A DNA stretch of 64,000 nt from Paenibacillus psychroresistens (GCF_009728935.1 NZ_CP034235.1:1439501-1503500); one strand, 5' to 3'; positions 41,002 to 50,248 are shown, counted from the first letter of the stretch. Numbers and translations: made by a program. Notes: generated by a model not told the origin, from the sequence alone.

Positions 41002-42417
41002 ATGCTCGATAGTCAGATCAAGAAACAGTTAAGAGACATTGTTGGAGAAAATCATTATAAAGATGATCCTGAAGCACTTATTACCCATTCTTATGATGGG
41101 ACCCCGATGCTGCAATCCATGCCGGATGGAGTTATTTATCCAGAAAACACAAATCAGGTTTCAGCCATTATGAAGGTGCTGAGCCAGCATCGGATTCCGG
41201 TAATTGGCCGTGGATCAGGCACGAACTTGTGCGGTGGAACGGTTCCGGTTCAAGGCGGCGTGATTATGGTGATGCACCGGATGAATGCTATTCTCGAAGT
41301 GGATATGCTCAACCTAACAGCAACCGTGCAACCAGGAATTATTACTAAGCAATTCATTGAGCATATTGAACAATTAGGTCTTTTCTATCCACCTGATCCA
41401 AGCAGTATGTCTATTTCGACGATTGGCGGCAATATTGCTGAGTGCTCAGGAGGTCTTAGAGGCTTGAAATATGGTACAACCAAGGATTATGTACTCGGAT
41501 TGGAAGCTGTTCTAGCATCCGGAGAGATCATTCGTACAGGCGGCAAGCTCGTTAAAGACGTTGCGGGCTACGATTTGACAAAGCTGCTAGTTGGTTCTGA
41601 AGGGACCTTGGCGATTGTCACTGAAGCAACATTAAAACTAGTCCCTCCACCTAAATATAAAAAAACCATGCTAGCCATGTATAAAGATATTTATGATGCT
41701 GCTCGAACAGTATCTAAAATTATTGAAAATCGGATCATACCAGCAACTTTAGAGTTCATGGATAATCCGACGATCCGGGTGGTTGATGATTTTGCTAAGC
41801 TTGGCTTGCCTTTGGATATGGCCGCGATATTACTGATTGAGCAAGATGGTGATCAGGAGCTGGTTGAACGCGATATTCAGCGGATTTCGGAGATTTGCCG
41901 CGAAGAAAAGGCAGACAGCATTAGCATAGCCAGCACACCTGAGGAAGGCATGAAGCTGATGACGGCTAGGCGCAGTGCGTTTACAGCGCTTGCACGGCTT
42001 CGGCCCACAACTATTCTTGAGGATGCAACCGTGCCGCGTTCCAAAATTGCCGAAATGGTGCTGGAAATCAATCGGATCGCAGAAAAACATCAAGTAAACA
42101 TCTGCACCTTCGGACATGCGGGAGATGGCAATTTGCACCCAACGGCAACAACAGATGCACGAGATCATGAAGAGATTCATCGGGTAGAAGAAGCTTTTGC
42201 CGAGATTTTTGAAGCAGCGATTCGGCTTGGCGGAACTATTACCGGGGAGCATGGAGTAGGGCTTGTGAAAGCTCCTTTTCTGGAATGGAAGGTTGGAAGT
42301 GTAGGGATCGAGCTGATGAAAGGGATCAAACAGGTTTTTGATCCGCATAACATATTAAATCCAGGTAAAATGTTCGCCAAGGAATCCAGACGCAGGGTGG
42401 TGATTGATCGTGGCTAG
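41002..42417 (+). CDS. glcD: FAD-linked 2-hydroxyacid oxidase subunit (GlcD type)
   Basis: 471 residues. The N-terminal FAD-binding domain of the vanillyl-alcohol-oxidase fold has VIGRGSGTNLCGGTVPVQGGVIM, PPDPSSMSISTIGGNIAECSGG and GGKLVKDVAGYDLTKLLVGSEGTL; the C-terminal cap contains CTFGHAGDGNLHP and TGEHGVGLVKAPF. This is the catalytic subunit of glycolate or lactate-type oxidases. ATG 41002 follows AGAGGTGA. It overlaps glcF by 8 bases. GlcE is not a separate gene here, as in B. subtilis. Glycolate, lactate or another 2-hydroxyacid could be the substrate. Confidence 0.93.
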   Translation: MLDSQIKKQLRDIVGENHYKDDPEALITHSYDGTPMLQSMPDGVIYPENTNQVSAIMKVLSQHRIPVIGRGSGTNLCGGTVPVQGGVIMVMHRMNAILEVDMLNLTATVQPGIITKQFIEHIEQLGLFYPPDPSSMSISTIGGNIAECSGGLRGLKYGTTKDYVLGLEAVLASGEIIRTGGKLVKDVAGYDLTKLLVGSEGTLAIVTEATLKLVPPPKYKKTMLAMYKDIYDAARTVSKIIENRIIPATLEFMDNPTIRVVDDFAKLGLPLDMAAILLIEQDGDQELVERDIQRISEICREEKADSISIASTPEEGMKLMTARRSAFTALARLRPTTILEDATVPRSKIAEMVLEINRIAEKHQVNICTFGHAGDGNLHPTATTDARDHEEIHRVEEAFAEIFEAAIRLGGTITGEHGVGLVKAPFLEWKVGSVGIELMKGIKQVFDPHNILNPGKMFAKESRRRVVIDRG

Positions 42418-43744
42418 TGCATCGGTGAGTGAGCTGCAGGAAACATTAAAAATCAAATTAGACTATGATCAATTAACCAACTGCATGCGCTGCGGTTTTT
42501 GTCTGCCAGCATGTCCAACCTTTAAAGAAACAGGCTTGGAAGCGGAATCTCCACGTGGTCGAATATCATTAATGAAAGCAACCGTAGATGGTTTGATGGA
42601 GCCAGGCATTCGTTTTGAGGATCAGATGAATCATTGCTTGGGCTGCAGAGCCTGCGAACCGGCTTGTCCAGCTGATGTGAAGTATGGCCAATTGATCGAG
42701 CAAGCTCGTGAAGCGATTGAAATGCATACGGTTCATCACCGACCATGGATAAAAGTAGTCCGTAAGCTGATGTTTAAGCAAGTGTTCCCGCATCAAAATC
42801 GGATGAAATTGTTGGGCAAGGGTTTACGTCTGTATCAGAAAACAGGACTTCAAGCAGTTGTCCAGAAAACGGGAGTCGTTGGGTTGTTTTCCAAGGATTT
42901 AGCTAACATGGAACGTATTCTGCCTGAAGCTTCGAGTAATGGGATTGTGGAACAGCTAGGCACAAGAGTTCCAGCCAAAGGTGTTAAGATCGCAACCGTA
43001 GGCATGTTCCGTGGCTGTTTAATGGATGTGCTCTTCACCGAAACGAATCGTAAAACGGTGATGCTGCTCTCAGAAGCAGGCTTTGAAGTAATCATTCCAC
43101 CAACCCAGAATTGCTGTGGTGCTCTTCACGCACATGCCGGGGAAATGAACCAAGCTAAAGTGCAGGCTAAGAATAACATTCTTGCCTTTCAAGAAGCGAA
43201 TGTTGATTATATCGTCTCGAACGCTGGTGGTTGCGGCGCAATTTTAGTAGAATATGATCATCTGCTGCACGATGAACCGGATTGGCATGAGAGTGCTACC
43301 TGGTTTGCCAAAAGAGTGAAGGACATCAGCACGATTCTAATCGAAAAAGGCCGATCTTTAAAGTTTGTAGAAGCACTATCAGACGATCAGCCTTTAAATG
43401 TGACCTACCAGGATTCCTGCCATCTTAAGAATGTAATCAAAGCATCTAATTCACCGCGTACGCTTCTAAACGGGGTAGGCAATGTAAAATTCACTGAAAT
43501 GAAGGACGCGGGCTCTTGCTGTGGCTCTGCGGGTATTTATAATGTCACTCAACCAGCTATGGCCAATCAAATTCTCGATCACAAAATGGTAAATGCCAAC
43601 GCAACTGGGGCGCAATATATCGTTACGAGTAATCCCGGCTGTTTGCTTCAAATGAAGTCTGGTATTGATAAGCATGGTGCCGATAAATCTGTTCAGGCTG
43701 TGCATATTGTTGATTTCTTGTACGATCGTATGGTGAAAAATTAA
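42410..43744 (+). CDS. glcF: Iron-sulfur subunit of 2-hydroxyacid oxidase (GlcF type; GTG start)
   Basis: 444 residues. Two 4Fe-4S ferredoxin motifs, CMRCGFCLPACP and CLGCRACEPACP, occupy the first 95 residues; two CCG domains follow (NCCGALHAHAG near 235; SCCGSAGIYN near 370). It passes electrons from GlcD to the respiratory chain at the membrane face. The start is taken as GTG 42410, overlapping the glcD stop, with AGGGTGG upstream. The glcDF pair would oxidise a 2-hydroxyacid product of the neighbouring sugar pathways. Confidence 0.93.
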   Translation: MASASVSELQETLKIKLDYDQLTNCMRCGFCLPACPTFKETGLEAESPRGRISLMKATVDGLMEPGIRFEDQMNHCLGCRACEPACPADVKYGQLIEQAREAIEMHTVHHRPWIKVVRKLMFKQVFPHQNRMKLLGKGLRLYQKTGLQAVVQKTGVVGLFSKDLANMERILPEASSNGIVEQLGTRVPAKGVKIATVGMFRGCLMDVLFTETNRKTVMLLSEAGFEVIIPPTQNCCGALHAHAGEMNQAKVQAKNNILAFQEANVDYIVSNAGGCGAILVEYDHLLHDEPDWHESATWFAKRVKDISTILIEKGRSLKFVEALSDDQPLNVTYQDSCHLKNVIKASNSPRTLLNGVGNVKFTEMKDAGSCCGSAGIYNVTQPAMANQILDHKMVNANATGAQYIVTSNPGCLLQMKSGIDKHGADKSVQAVHIVDFLYDRMVKN

Positions 43745-43759
43745 GGGAGAGTGCAACGC

Positions 43760-44602
43760 ATGATAATGGACCCTGTTCGATTGACTAACAGTGATTATAT
43801 GGGGGGCAATTCAGCGATTCGCATCTTTCGTCATTACCTTCAGGATAAAATTGAGCTGCATTGGCATGAGTTTTACGAAATAGCATTAATCTTAAAAGGC
43901 GAAGGGAACCATTCCTTGAATGGTTCTCTTTACCGTCTTGAGCCAGGCTCGCTGCTTTTTCTAACACCTGCAGATTTTCACTTGCTTGAGCCAGATCCTA
44001 AACAAACACTGGTTTTATTAAATATGATATTCAACAATGAAGTTTTATCGGAGCCTTTGCAGCGCTTGATGGTTAATAGCTCAGAGGCTTTTCAAACTAT
44101 ATTCAAGCAAGAAGAATATCAGAGCTTACTCGCTGAATTCGAATTTATCTGGTGCGAGCAGCAGCAAGAGCTTAAAGTAGGCAGTGATCTGCTCCGAAAA
44201 GGAGCTTTGGAGCGAATTATGCTATTAGCAGAGCGAAATCTCCAGCTAACCGGTGTTCTGAAGGCCAAAACGGATTATCTTAAGCCGGCCATTCGCAATG
44301 CTATTACTTATATGCAATATCATTTTCGCGAGCCCTTATCACTTGCCAAAGTAGCGGCACACAGCAATACCTCAACCAATTATTTCAGCGAGCTCTTTCA
44401 TAAGGAGACAGGAAGCTCTTTTCAAATCTATTTGCAGGAGCTTCGTCTCCGCTTTGCAAGCTCCTTACTCCAAGCCTCCGAGCTATCCGTGATCGACATC
44501 TGTCTGGCATCGGGCTTTAATTCGATTTCACATTTTGACCGCACCTTTAAGCTTAAATTCGGCTCAACCCCAAGTACCTATCGCAGACAGCAACGAAATT
44601 AA
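43760..44602 (+). CDS. AraC-family transcriptional regulator
   Basis: 280 residues with an N-terminal cupin (ELHWHEFYEIALILKGEGNHSLNG; GSLLFLTPADFHLLEP) and C-terminal AraC HTHs (LAKVAAHSNTSTNYFSELFHKETGSS; VIDICLASGFNSISHFDRTFKLKFGSTPSTYRR). ATG 43760 follows GGGAGAG, 15 bases after glcF, so it can be co-transcribed with it. It precedes the PhyH-fdhA pair and may activate it. Confidence 0.93.
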   Translation: MIMDPVRLTNSDYMGGNSAIRIFRHYLQDKIELHWHEFYEIALILKGEGNHSLNGSLYRLEPGSLLFLTPADFHLLEPDPKQTLVLLNMIFNNEVLSEPLQRLMVNSSEAFQTIFKQEEYQSLLAEFEFIWCEQQQELKVGSDLLRKGALERIMLLAERNLQLTGVLKAKTDYLKPAIRNAITYMQYHFREPLSLAKVAAHSNTSTNYFSELFHKETGSSFQIYLQELRLRFASSLLQASELSVIDICLASGFNSISHFDRTFKLKFGSTPSTYRRQQRN

Positions 44603-44687
44603 GCATATTCCGAAAATAAATCAATTTTAGCTGTAAATATGCAAAGAAGTTAATCTCCCTTCTCGGTAAGATAGGATTGTAGCCGTA

Positions 44688-44699
44688 ATTTTCGAAAAT
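44688..44699. promoter_or_regulatory. 12-bp palindrome before the PhyH-fdhA genes
   Basis: ATTTTCGAAAAT is a perfect palindrome 35 bases before the PhyH start. It is AT-rich and short, so it could be chance; position makes it a candidate operator. Confidence 0.3.
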
Positions 44700-44734
44700 A
44701 CAGCACACAACTATATCGCTAGGGGGATTTCTCT

Positions 44735-45475
44735 ATGACAACCGCAAGCATTACCCAACAGGACCAAGATTTCTACAAGAAAAATGGTTATTTGCTTTAT
44801 AAGCAACCGTTATTTAGTCAAGAGAAGCAGGCTGAGCTAACTAGTATTTTTGAAGAGCAATGGGAGCTGGTTGGACGGAAATTGAATAGTGAGCTGGATA
44901 CTCCGCATTTTCGTGATGAACGACTTTTGAAGTTTCTATTGAGTGATGAGGTTTTGGATTTGGTCGAGCCGTTCATTGGTCCCAACATTGGGTTATGGTC
45001 CAGTCATTTTATCTGCAAGGAACCGTTCATCGGCAAGCAAACACCCTGGCACGAAGATTCCGCCTATTGGAAAGGCCGGCTCAGCAGCTTTGAGAAGATC
45101 ATTACTGTTTGGCTGGCAATTGATCGCAGCAATCAAGAAAACGGATGCATGCGTGTAATTCCAGGCACCCATTCTAATGGATTTTCGGATTATGAGGAAG
45201 TGGATGAAGGGGCGAATATATTTGCTACTCAGATTAAAGCGATTGATGATTCGAAAGCGGTGTATTTTGAACTGGAGCCAGGTCAGTCCTCGCTTCATGA
45301 TTCAAGAATTATCCATGGAGCCACGCCAAATCCTAGTCCAAACCGTCGCTGCGGGTATACAATGCGGTATTTTTCAACAGAAGCTAAGGTAATTCCAGAC
45401 AAGAATCCTGATTTTAAAATATGGCTGGCGCGTGGAAAAGATATAGCTGGCAGTAATTTTGTAAACGTTTTATAA
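44735..45475 (+). CDS. Phytanoyl-CoA dioxygenase (PhyH)-family Fe(II)/2-oxoglutarate dioxygenase
   Basis: 246 residues. The HxD pair is in TPWHEDSAYWKG (about 107-118), the distal histidine in SSLHDSRIIHGATPNPS and the 2-oxoglutarate arginine in NRRCGYTMRYF. ATG 44735 follows AGGGGG. It lies 42 bases before the formaldehyde dehydrogenase and is co-directional with it, so an oxidative demethylation that releases formaldehyde is a plausible role for this protein too. It is the third PhyH gene in the window, not closely similar to the other two. Confidence 0.92.
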   Translation: MTTASITQQDQDFYKKNGYLLYKQPLFSQEKQAELTSIFEEQWELVGRKLNSELDTPHFRDERLLKFLLSDEVLDLVEPFIGPNIGLWSSHFICKEPFIGKQTPWHEDSAYWKGRLSSFEKIITVWLAIDRSNQENGCMRVIPGTHSNGFSDYEEVDEGANIFATQIKAIDDSKAVYFELEPGQSSLHDSRIIHGATPNPSPNRRCGYTMRYFSTEAKVIPDKNPDFKIWLARGKDIAGSNFVNVL

Positions 45476-45517
45476 TAGAGAGGGCTTATTTAACTTTTAT
45501 CATTGGAGGTATCATTT

Positions 45518-46732
45518 ATGTCAGGAAACAGAGCAGTTGTATACACAGGACCTGGTAATGTAGAGGTTCGCAACACCGCTTATCCGGATTTGGTTTTGAA
45601 GGATGGACCTGGAGTAAATCCTTTGAACGTGGGACGCAAATGTGATCATGGCGTTATTCTTAAGGTAGTTACAACTAATATTTGTGGCAGTGACCAGCAT
45701 ATGGTGCGTGGTAGAACAACAGCTCCATCAGGGCTAGTTTTGGGGCATGAAATCACAGGCGAAGTAATTGAGGTTGGCCGTGATGTAGAATTCATTAAAA
45801 AAGGTGATCTTGTATCGGTTCCTTTTAATATCTCTTGCGGTCGTTGTCGCAGCTGTAAAGAGCGTAATACCAACGTGTGTCTTAACGTAAACCCAGATCG
45901 TCCAGGATCAGCTTATGGCTATGTGGATATGGGTGGCTGGGTTGGCGGACAATCCGAATATGTAATGATTCCTTATGCAGATTTTCAATTATTGAAGTTC
46001 CCCGATAAAGACCAAGCTATGGAGAAAATCCGTGATCTAACGATGCTGTCCGATATTTTTCCAACGGGCTATCATGGTGCTGTAAGTGCTGGAGTTAGAC
46101 CAGGTTCAACGGTTTATGTTGCTGGAGCAGGCCCTGTTGGTTTGGCTGCTGCACATTCCGCGCAATTGCTTGGAGCTGCTGTTGTTATAGTTGGTGACTT
46201 GAATGCAGAACGATTGGCTCAAGCAAAAAGCTTTGGCTGTGAAACAGTTAACCTAGCCATCAATGGCAATTTAGGTGAGCAAATTGATCAAATTCTTGGT
46301 TCGCCAGAGGTTGATGCTGCAATTGACTGCGTAGGTTTTGAAGCCCATGGACATGGCAAAGGTCATTCTGAGGCTCCTGCAACTGTATTGAACTCCATTA
46401 TGGAGGTTACACGTGCGGGCGGCAGCTTGGGTATTCCGGGGCTATATGTAACAGGCGATCCTGGGGCAATAGATGAGGATTCCAAAATTGGAACTCTGAA
46501 GATTCGCTTTGGTTTAGGCTGGGCTAAATCTCATACGTTTGTAACCGGACAAACTCCTGTTATGAAATATCACAGAGAGCTGATGATGTCGATTCTTAGT
46601 GGCAGAGCACAAATCGCTAAAGCGGTTAATGCGACCGTCATTTCACTTGATGAAGCACCGCAAGCCTATAAGGAATTTGATCGCGGCGTTTCACGCAAGT
46701 ATGTTATTGATCCACATGGCTTAGTACGTTAA
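45518..46732 (+). CDS. fdhA: Glutathione-independent formaldehyde dehydrogenase
   Basis: 404 residues, very close in length and text to Pseudomonas putida formaldehyde dehydrogenase (NAD, no glutathione). Catalytic zinc ligands are C56 (NICGSDQH) and H77 (GHE); the structural zinc loop is C107, C110, C113 and C121. Distinctive shared stretches are HMVRGRTTA, YGYVDMG, IPGLYVTGDPGA and SIRFGLGWAKSH-like KIRFGLGWAKSH. The reaction is formaldehyde + NAD to formate, or dismutation of aldehydes. ATG 45518 follows TTGGAGG. It suits disposal of formaldehyde from O-demethylation. The 3' end overlaps the convergent gene by 4 bases. Confidence 0.93.
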   Translation: MSGNRAVVYTGPGNVEVRNTAYPDLVLKDGPGVNPLNVGRKCDHGVILKVVTTNICGSDQHMVRGRTTAPSGLVLGHEITGEVIEVGRDVEFIKKGDLVSVPFNISCGRCRSCKERNTNVCLNVNPDRPGSAYGYVDMGGWVGGQSEYVMIPYADFQLLKFPDKDQAMEKIRDLTMLSDIFPTGYHGAVSAGVRPGSTVYVAGAGPVGLAAAHSAQLLGAAVVIVGDLNAERLAQAKSFGCETVNLAINGNLGEQIDQILGSPEVDAAIDCVGFEAHGHGKGHSEAPATVLNSIMEVTRAGGSLGIPGLYVTGDPGAIDEDSKIGTLKIRFGLGWAKSHTFVTGQTPVMKYHRELMMSILSGRAQIAKAVNATVISLDEAPQAYKEFDRGVSRKYVIDPHGLVR

Positions 46733-47802
46733 TCAGCAAGCGCGGAATGCTGGCTAACCACCTGCAGATCTCGCCAGATTTGATTAACGGCTGCATGCTC
46801 CATAATAGCTTGAATACCGAGGATTGGGAATATAGCTTGACCACACATTAAAGCAGCTTTGGCTGCTTTTTTGCATATCATGCTAGCTTCGTTTAATTCG
46901 GCTGCTGATATTTCCTGCCGCTGGACGAGCGTTTCCCAAGAAGCGTCTAGTATTCGATAATAATCTGCGACGATACTTTGAAAACCGAGCTCAGCGGCCT
47001 CTATCTGGTTCATAACAGATTGAAAACGGCCGATTTTAGATTTGTCCCAGCTGGGTTTAAGAGCAACAATAAACTGCTTGGCAGCTTTAATGAAATGTCG
47101 GCAAATACCTATGCTGACTGCACTAATGGTAGCTTCGGCAAATTGCAAGAATGGATAGGCGAAGGCGAGATTATTGTAGTTGTCATAGGGCTCATTATAG
47201 GTGAATGTCATAGAGTGCGGCACGAAAACGGAATCTACCGCCATCGAATGGCTGCCGGTTGCTTTTAAACCAAAGGCCTTCCAATCTTTAATAATCCGCA
47301 CCTGCTCAGGTGTGAAAATAAAGGCTCTGATTTCCGGTGTTTCTTGGGTTGCGCTTGCGGTTGTCTCTATTAGACAGTTAGCTGTGAAAATACTCGCATA
47401 CTGGCTGCCGCTGCAGAATTTCCACTGTCCTGTTACTTGATACCCGTCTTCGACTGGTTTGGCTATGCCTGATGGATGGCCGCTTCCAGCTATGACCGCC
47501 TGCGGATTGGCAAACAATTTGAGATTATGCTCATGCGGAATTAACGAGCAGAAAAAGCCGCCGCCTGCACCAATCATGACTAACCAGCCGAAGCTGCCGT
47601 CGACCCATGACGAGGCTTCAATTAAACGCAAGGCTTCCGGCAATGATAACATCGTACCACCTAGCACCTCTGGCAAATATATTTTAAAGAGCTTGTGCTC
47701 ATACATATAATTTAAGACTTCTTGCGGTACAAGCCCCGATTCTTCCATTTCTCTTGCGTGACTTCTGATCATAGCTACAGCTTCTTCTTTGAACAAATCC
47801 AA
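46729..47802 (-). CDS. Acyl-CoA-dehydrogenase-fold flavoprotein, group D monooxygenase-like
   Basis: About 358 residues of the acyl-CoA dehydrogenase/HpaB-HsaA-DszC superfamily. The N-terminal helical domain has LPEVLGGTMLSLPEAL; the beta-domain has VTGQWKFCSGSQYASIFTANC; the C-terminus ends NQIWRDLQVVSQHSAL, the pattern of reduced-flavin-dependent monooxygenases rather than true dehydrogenases with a catalytic glutamate. The start is uncertain: TTG 47802 has AAGG 8 bases upstream; GTG 47811 and TTG 47826 are in-frame alternatives. It needs a flavin reductase, and the azoreductase at 50393 is a possible supplier. Substrate unknown. Confidence 0.85.
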   Translation of the reverse strand: MDLFKEEAVAMIRSHAREMEESGLVPQEVLNYMYEHKLFKIYLPEVLGGTMLSLPEALRLIEASSWVDGSFGWLVMIGAGGGFFCSLIPHEHNLKLFANPQAVIAGSGHPSGIAKPVEDGYQVTGQWKFCSGSQYASIFTANCLIETTASATQETPEIRAFIFTPEQVRIIKDWKAFGLKATGSHSMAVDSVFVPHSMTFTYNEPYDNYNNLAFAYPFLQFAEATISAVSIGICRHFIKAAKQFIVALKPSWDKSKIGRFQSVMNQIEAAELGFQSIVADYYRILDASWETLVQRQEISAAELNEASMICKKAAKAALMCGQAIFPILGIQAIMEHAAVNQIWRDLQVVSQHSALAD

Positions 47803-47944
47803 TTCATTCACCTTTTCCTTCAGCAAACTAGTATTTTTTCTTAAAATATAACATAAGTTTGAGAAGGTTGGTTAATGGGTAAGTAACAATCAGTCTGTGA
47901 TTTTGGGCTGGAAAATACTTTTTGATAATGAGGAGCTGTAAAAA

Positions 47945-48922
47945 ATGAAATATGTTCACTTGGGACGTACGGGCTTAAAAGTTAGCCGACTATGCTTAGG
48001 GACGATGAATTTTGGTCAAGCTACTACTGAGAAAGATGCTTTTCGTATCATGGATGCAGCATTGGATGCAGGGATTAATTTTTTTGATACGGCTAATGGG
48101 TATGGTGGCGAAAAACGCGGATTGACCGAAGAAATTATCGGTCGTTGGTTCGCACAAGGTGGATCAAGACGAGAACGAGTTGTATTGGCGACTAAAGTTT
48201 ATGGCAGCATGGAGGATCCGAATGAAGGACCTAACATGGCTGGCGGACTTTCAGCATATAAGATTCGCAAGCATTTAGCTGGATCCTTATCCAGATTGCA
48301 AACGGACCACATCGAGCTCTATCAAATGCACCATGTTGATCGCAATACAACTTGGGATGAGCTATGGGAAGTGTTTCAGTCCTTTATTCAACAAGGAACG
48401 GTTGATTATATTGGCTCTAGTAATTTTGCTGGCTGGCATCTAGCCTTGGCTCAATCAGAGGCGAAAGCTAGGCATATTCTTGGGCTTGTATCCGAACAGC
48501 ATAAGTATAGTCTGTTGTGTAGAGAACCTGAGCTAGAAGTGCTGCCATCGGCGCAATATCATGGGATTGGCGTTGTTGCTTGGAGCCCGCTTGCGGGAGG
48601 ATTGCTGGGTGGAAATGCGCTTAAACCTAAAGCAGGCTCGAGAACCGCAAATGAAACGAATGCAGTAGAGAAGCATCGTACCCAATTAGAACGGTTTGCG
48701 GCACTTTGTGCGGAATTAGGCGAAAGCGAATCCAATGTTGGTTTGGCATGGTTATTAGCAAATCCGGCGATGACAGCACCAATTATTGGTCCAAGAACCC
48801 TAGAACAATTAGAAGGTGCTTTGAGAGCTGTGGAAATTGAGCTTAGTGAGGAAACAATGAAGCAATTGGATGACATTTTCCCGGGTCCAGGAAAACCAGC
48901 GCCAGAAGCTTATTCATGGTAA
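47945..48922 (+). CDS. Aldo/keto reductase
   Basis: 325 residues of the AKR family closest to the YghZ/Kv-beta or general-stress AKR group. The N-terminus is YVHLGRTGLKVSRLCLGTMNFG; the tetrad is D and Y in NFFDTANGYGG, K in VLATKVYG and H in LYQMHHVD. GNALKPKAGSRT and IIGPRTLEQL are the cofactor-binding segments for NADP(H). It is followed by a zinc alcohol dehydrogenase 63 bases downstream, both co-directional, so the two probably interconvert sugar alcohols, aldoses or detoxified carbonyls. Confidence 0.92.
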   Translation: MKYVHLGRTGLKVSRLCLGTMNFGQATTEKDAFRIMDAALDAGINFFDTANGYGGEKRGLTEEIIGRWFAQGGSRRERVVLATKVYGSMEDPNEGPNMAGGLSAYKIRKHLAGSLSRLQTDHIELYQMHHVDRNTTWDELWEVFQSFIQQGTVDYIGSSNFAGWHLALAQSEAKARHILGLVSEQHKYSLLCREPELEVLPSAQYHGIGVVAWSPLAGGLLGGNALKPKAGSRTANETNAVEKHRTQLERFAALCAELGESESNVGLAWLLANPAMTAPIIGPRTLEQLEGALRAVEIELSEETMKQLDDIFPGPGKPAPEAYSW

Positions 48923-48985
48923 ATTAGTATAGAGTATTATGGTAATTAAAGGGTAAGGATCCATAACTAATGGGGGTGTAGCTTG

Positions 48986-50017
48986 ATGCAAGCAGCGGTT
49001 TGGAAAGGTAAGCATCAGATTGAAGTGTTGGAGTGGCGAATGCAAGAGCTTTTACCGAATGAGGTCAGAGTTCAAGTGAAATGCTGTGGGATTTGCGGTA
49101 CGGACCAGCATATTTATCATGGGCATCCCGGCTCTGCCGTTGTGACGCCCCCTATAGTTCTGGGTCATGAATTATCTGGAGAAGTTACAGAGATTGGTGA
49201 AAATGTTTTTGATCTGCGGGTCGGAGATCGTATATCCATAGATCCTAATATTTATTGTGGGGCATGTGAGTTTTGTCGTAGTGGGCGAGCTCATCTCTGC
49301 GACCATTTACAAGCTGTGGGAGTTACGCGAGATGGGGGAATGAGCGAGTTTTGTGTAGCGCCAGCCGCGAATTGCTACAAAATCCCTGACACGATGAGCT
49401 ATGCGGAAGGAGCGTTAATTGAGCCGCTAGGTTGTGTGCTTCACGGATTCAAGAAATTAGACATTCGCGCAAACTCATCTGTGCTTATTATTGGCGGCGG
49501 CTTTATTGGACAGCTCTTCCTCCAGCTTTTTAAACAGCATGGGGCAGCCAAAATAGTCGTTAGCGAACCCAATGAGAGTAAACATGAACGCTTACTGCAA
49601 TTAGGGGCGCATGTAGTAGTGAAGCCCGTTCTCGGTTCACTGGCATCTTTAGTAATGGCTGATATTGTAATAGAGTGCGTTGGTCAGAGGGAGTCCATGG
49701 AGCTAGCTGTTTCTTCGGTACGTAAAGGTGGGCAAGTACTGTTGTTCGGGGTTTCTTCACCGGATACGCAAATTGCCATATCCCCTTATGAGATTTTCTC
49801 CAAAGAGCTTAAGATCATGGGTTCTTTTATTAATCCGCATACCCATGAGGAAGCCATTGCCTTAGTTAGTCAAGGTATTATCCAAGTCGAGTCTTTAGTC
49901 GGCCATCGTTTTTACTTGGATGATATCCCCGAGGTTATGGAGAACTACTCACAAATGAATGTTGGCAAGAGCATCATACAATTTGAACGGAAAACGGAAG
50001 GTTTTGCTGGGTTCTAA
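48986..50017 (+). CDS. Zinc-dependent alcohol/polyol dehydrogenase (MDR superfamily)
   Basis: 343 residues of the sorbitol/threonine dehydrogenase branch. Catalytic zinc motif CCGICGTDQHIYHGH, GHELSGEV with the second histidine, structural zinc loop CGACEFCRSGRAHLC, and nucleotide motif LIIGGGFIGQLFLQL near residue 170. The S in VVSEPNE may favour NAD(P) mixed use. ATG 48986 follows GGGGGTG. It closes an AKR-MDR pair and is followed by the long bidirectional terminator. Substrate is likely a polyol or sugar acid. Confidence 0.92.
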   Translation: MQAAVWKGKHQIEVLEWRMQELLPNEVRVQVKCCGICGTDQHIYHGHPGSAVVTPPIVLGHELSGEVTEIGENVFDLRVGDRISIDPNIYCGACEFCRSGRAHLCDHLQAVGVTRDGGMSEFCVAPAANCYKIPDTMSYAEGALIEPLGCVLHGFKKLDIRANSSVLIIGGGFIGQLFLQLFKQHGAAKIVVSEPNESKHERLLQLGAHVVVKPVLGSLASLVMADIVIECVGQRESMELAVSSVRKGGQVLLFGVSSPDTQIAISPYEIFSKELKIMGSFINPHTHEEAIALVSQGIIQVESLVGHRFYLDDIPEVMENYSQMNVGKSIIQFERKTEGFAGF

Positions 50018-50105
50018 AGTCACTCATCCAGCCAATAGCGAAAGACTTGCGTTATTAGTGTTATGATTTTCTTTAATTAAGCAAGGAAAGTAATCAAGTG
50101 TATGG

Positions 50106-50166
50106 ATAACGAAAAAAAGGCGTTAATAACGATAGAGTTTCGTTATTAGCGTCTTTTTTTCGTTAT
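50106..50166. terminator. Bidirectional terminator in a 27-bp inverted repeat
   Basis: Arms of 27 bases (50106-50132 and 50140-50166) around TAGAGTT differ at only two positions, both G-U pairs in RNA. The inner 14-bp stem is flanked by A7 on the left and T7 on the right, so it can terminate transcription from either side. CGTTATTAG recurs at 50050 and 50141 and inverted at 50215. The rest of the 375-base gap 50018-50392 holds the azoR promoter region. Confidence 0.7.
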
Positions 50167-50248
50167 ATCGATTTTAGTTGTATGAATAGGTTGCTAATAT
50201 AGAAATTGGCGTGTCTAATAACGAACATATTTCTTTAGTAATTCCCCC

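Noticed and set aside
40996..42417. Naming the GlcD/GlcF pair specifically as glycolate oxidase
   Set aside because: The subunit types are clear, but lactate, glycolate and other 2-hydroxyacids are all possible in this family, so the symbols describe the family and not a proven substrate.
45464..45477. cre-like sequence TGTAAACGTTTTAT before fdhA
   Set aside because: It overlaps the coding end of the PhyH gene and its last two positions do not fit, so chance is likely.
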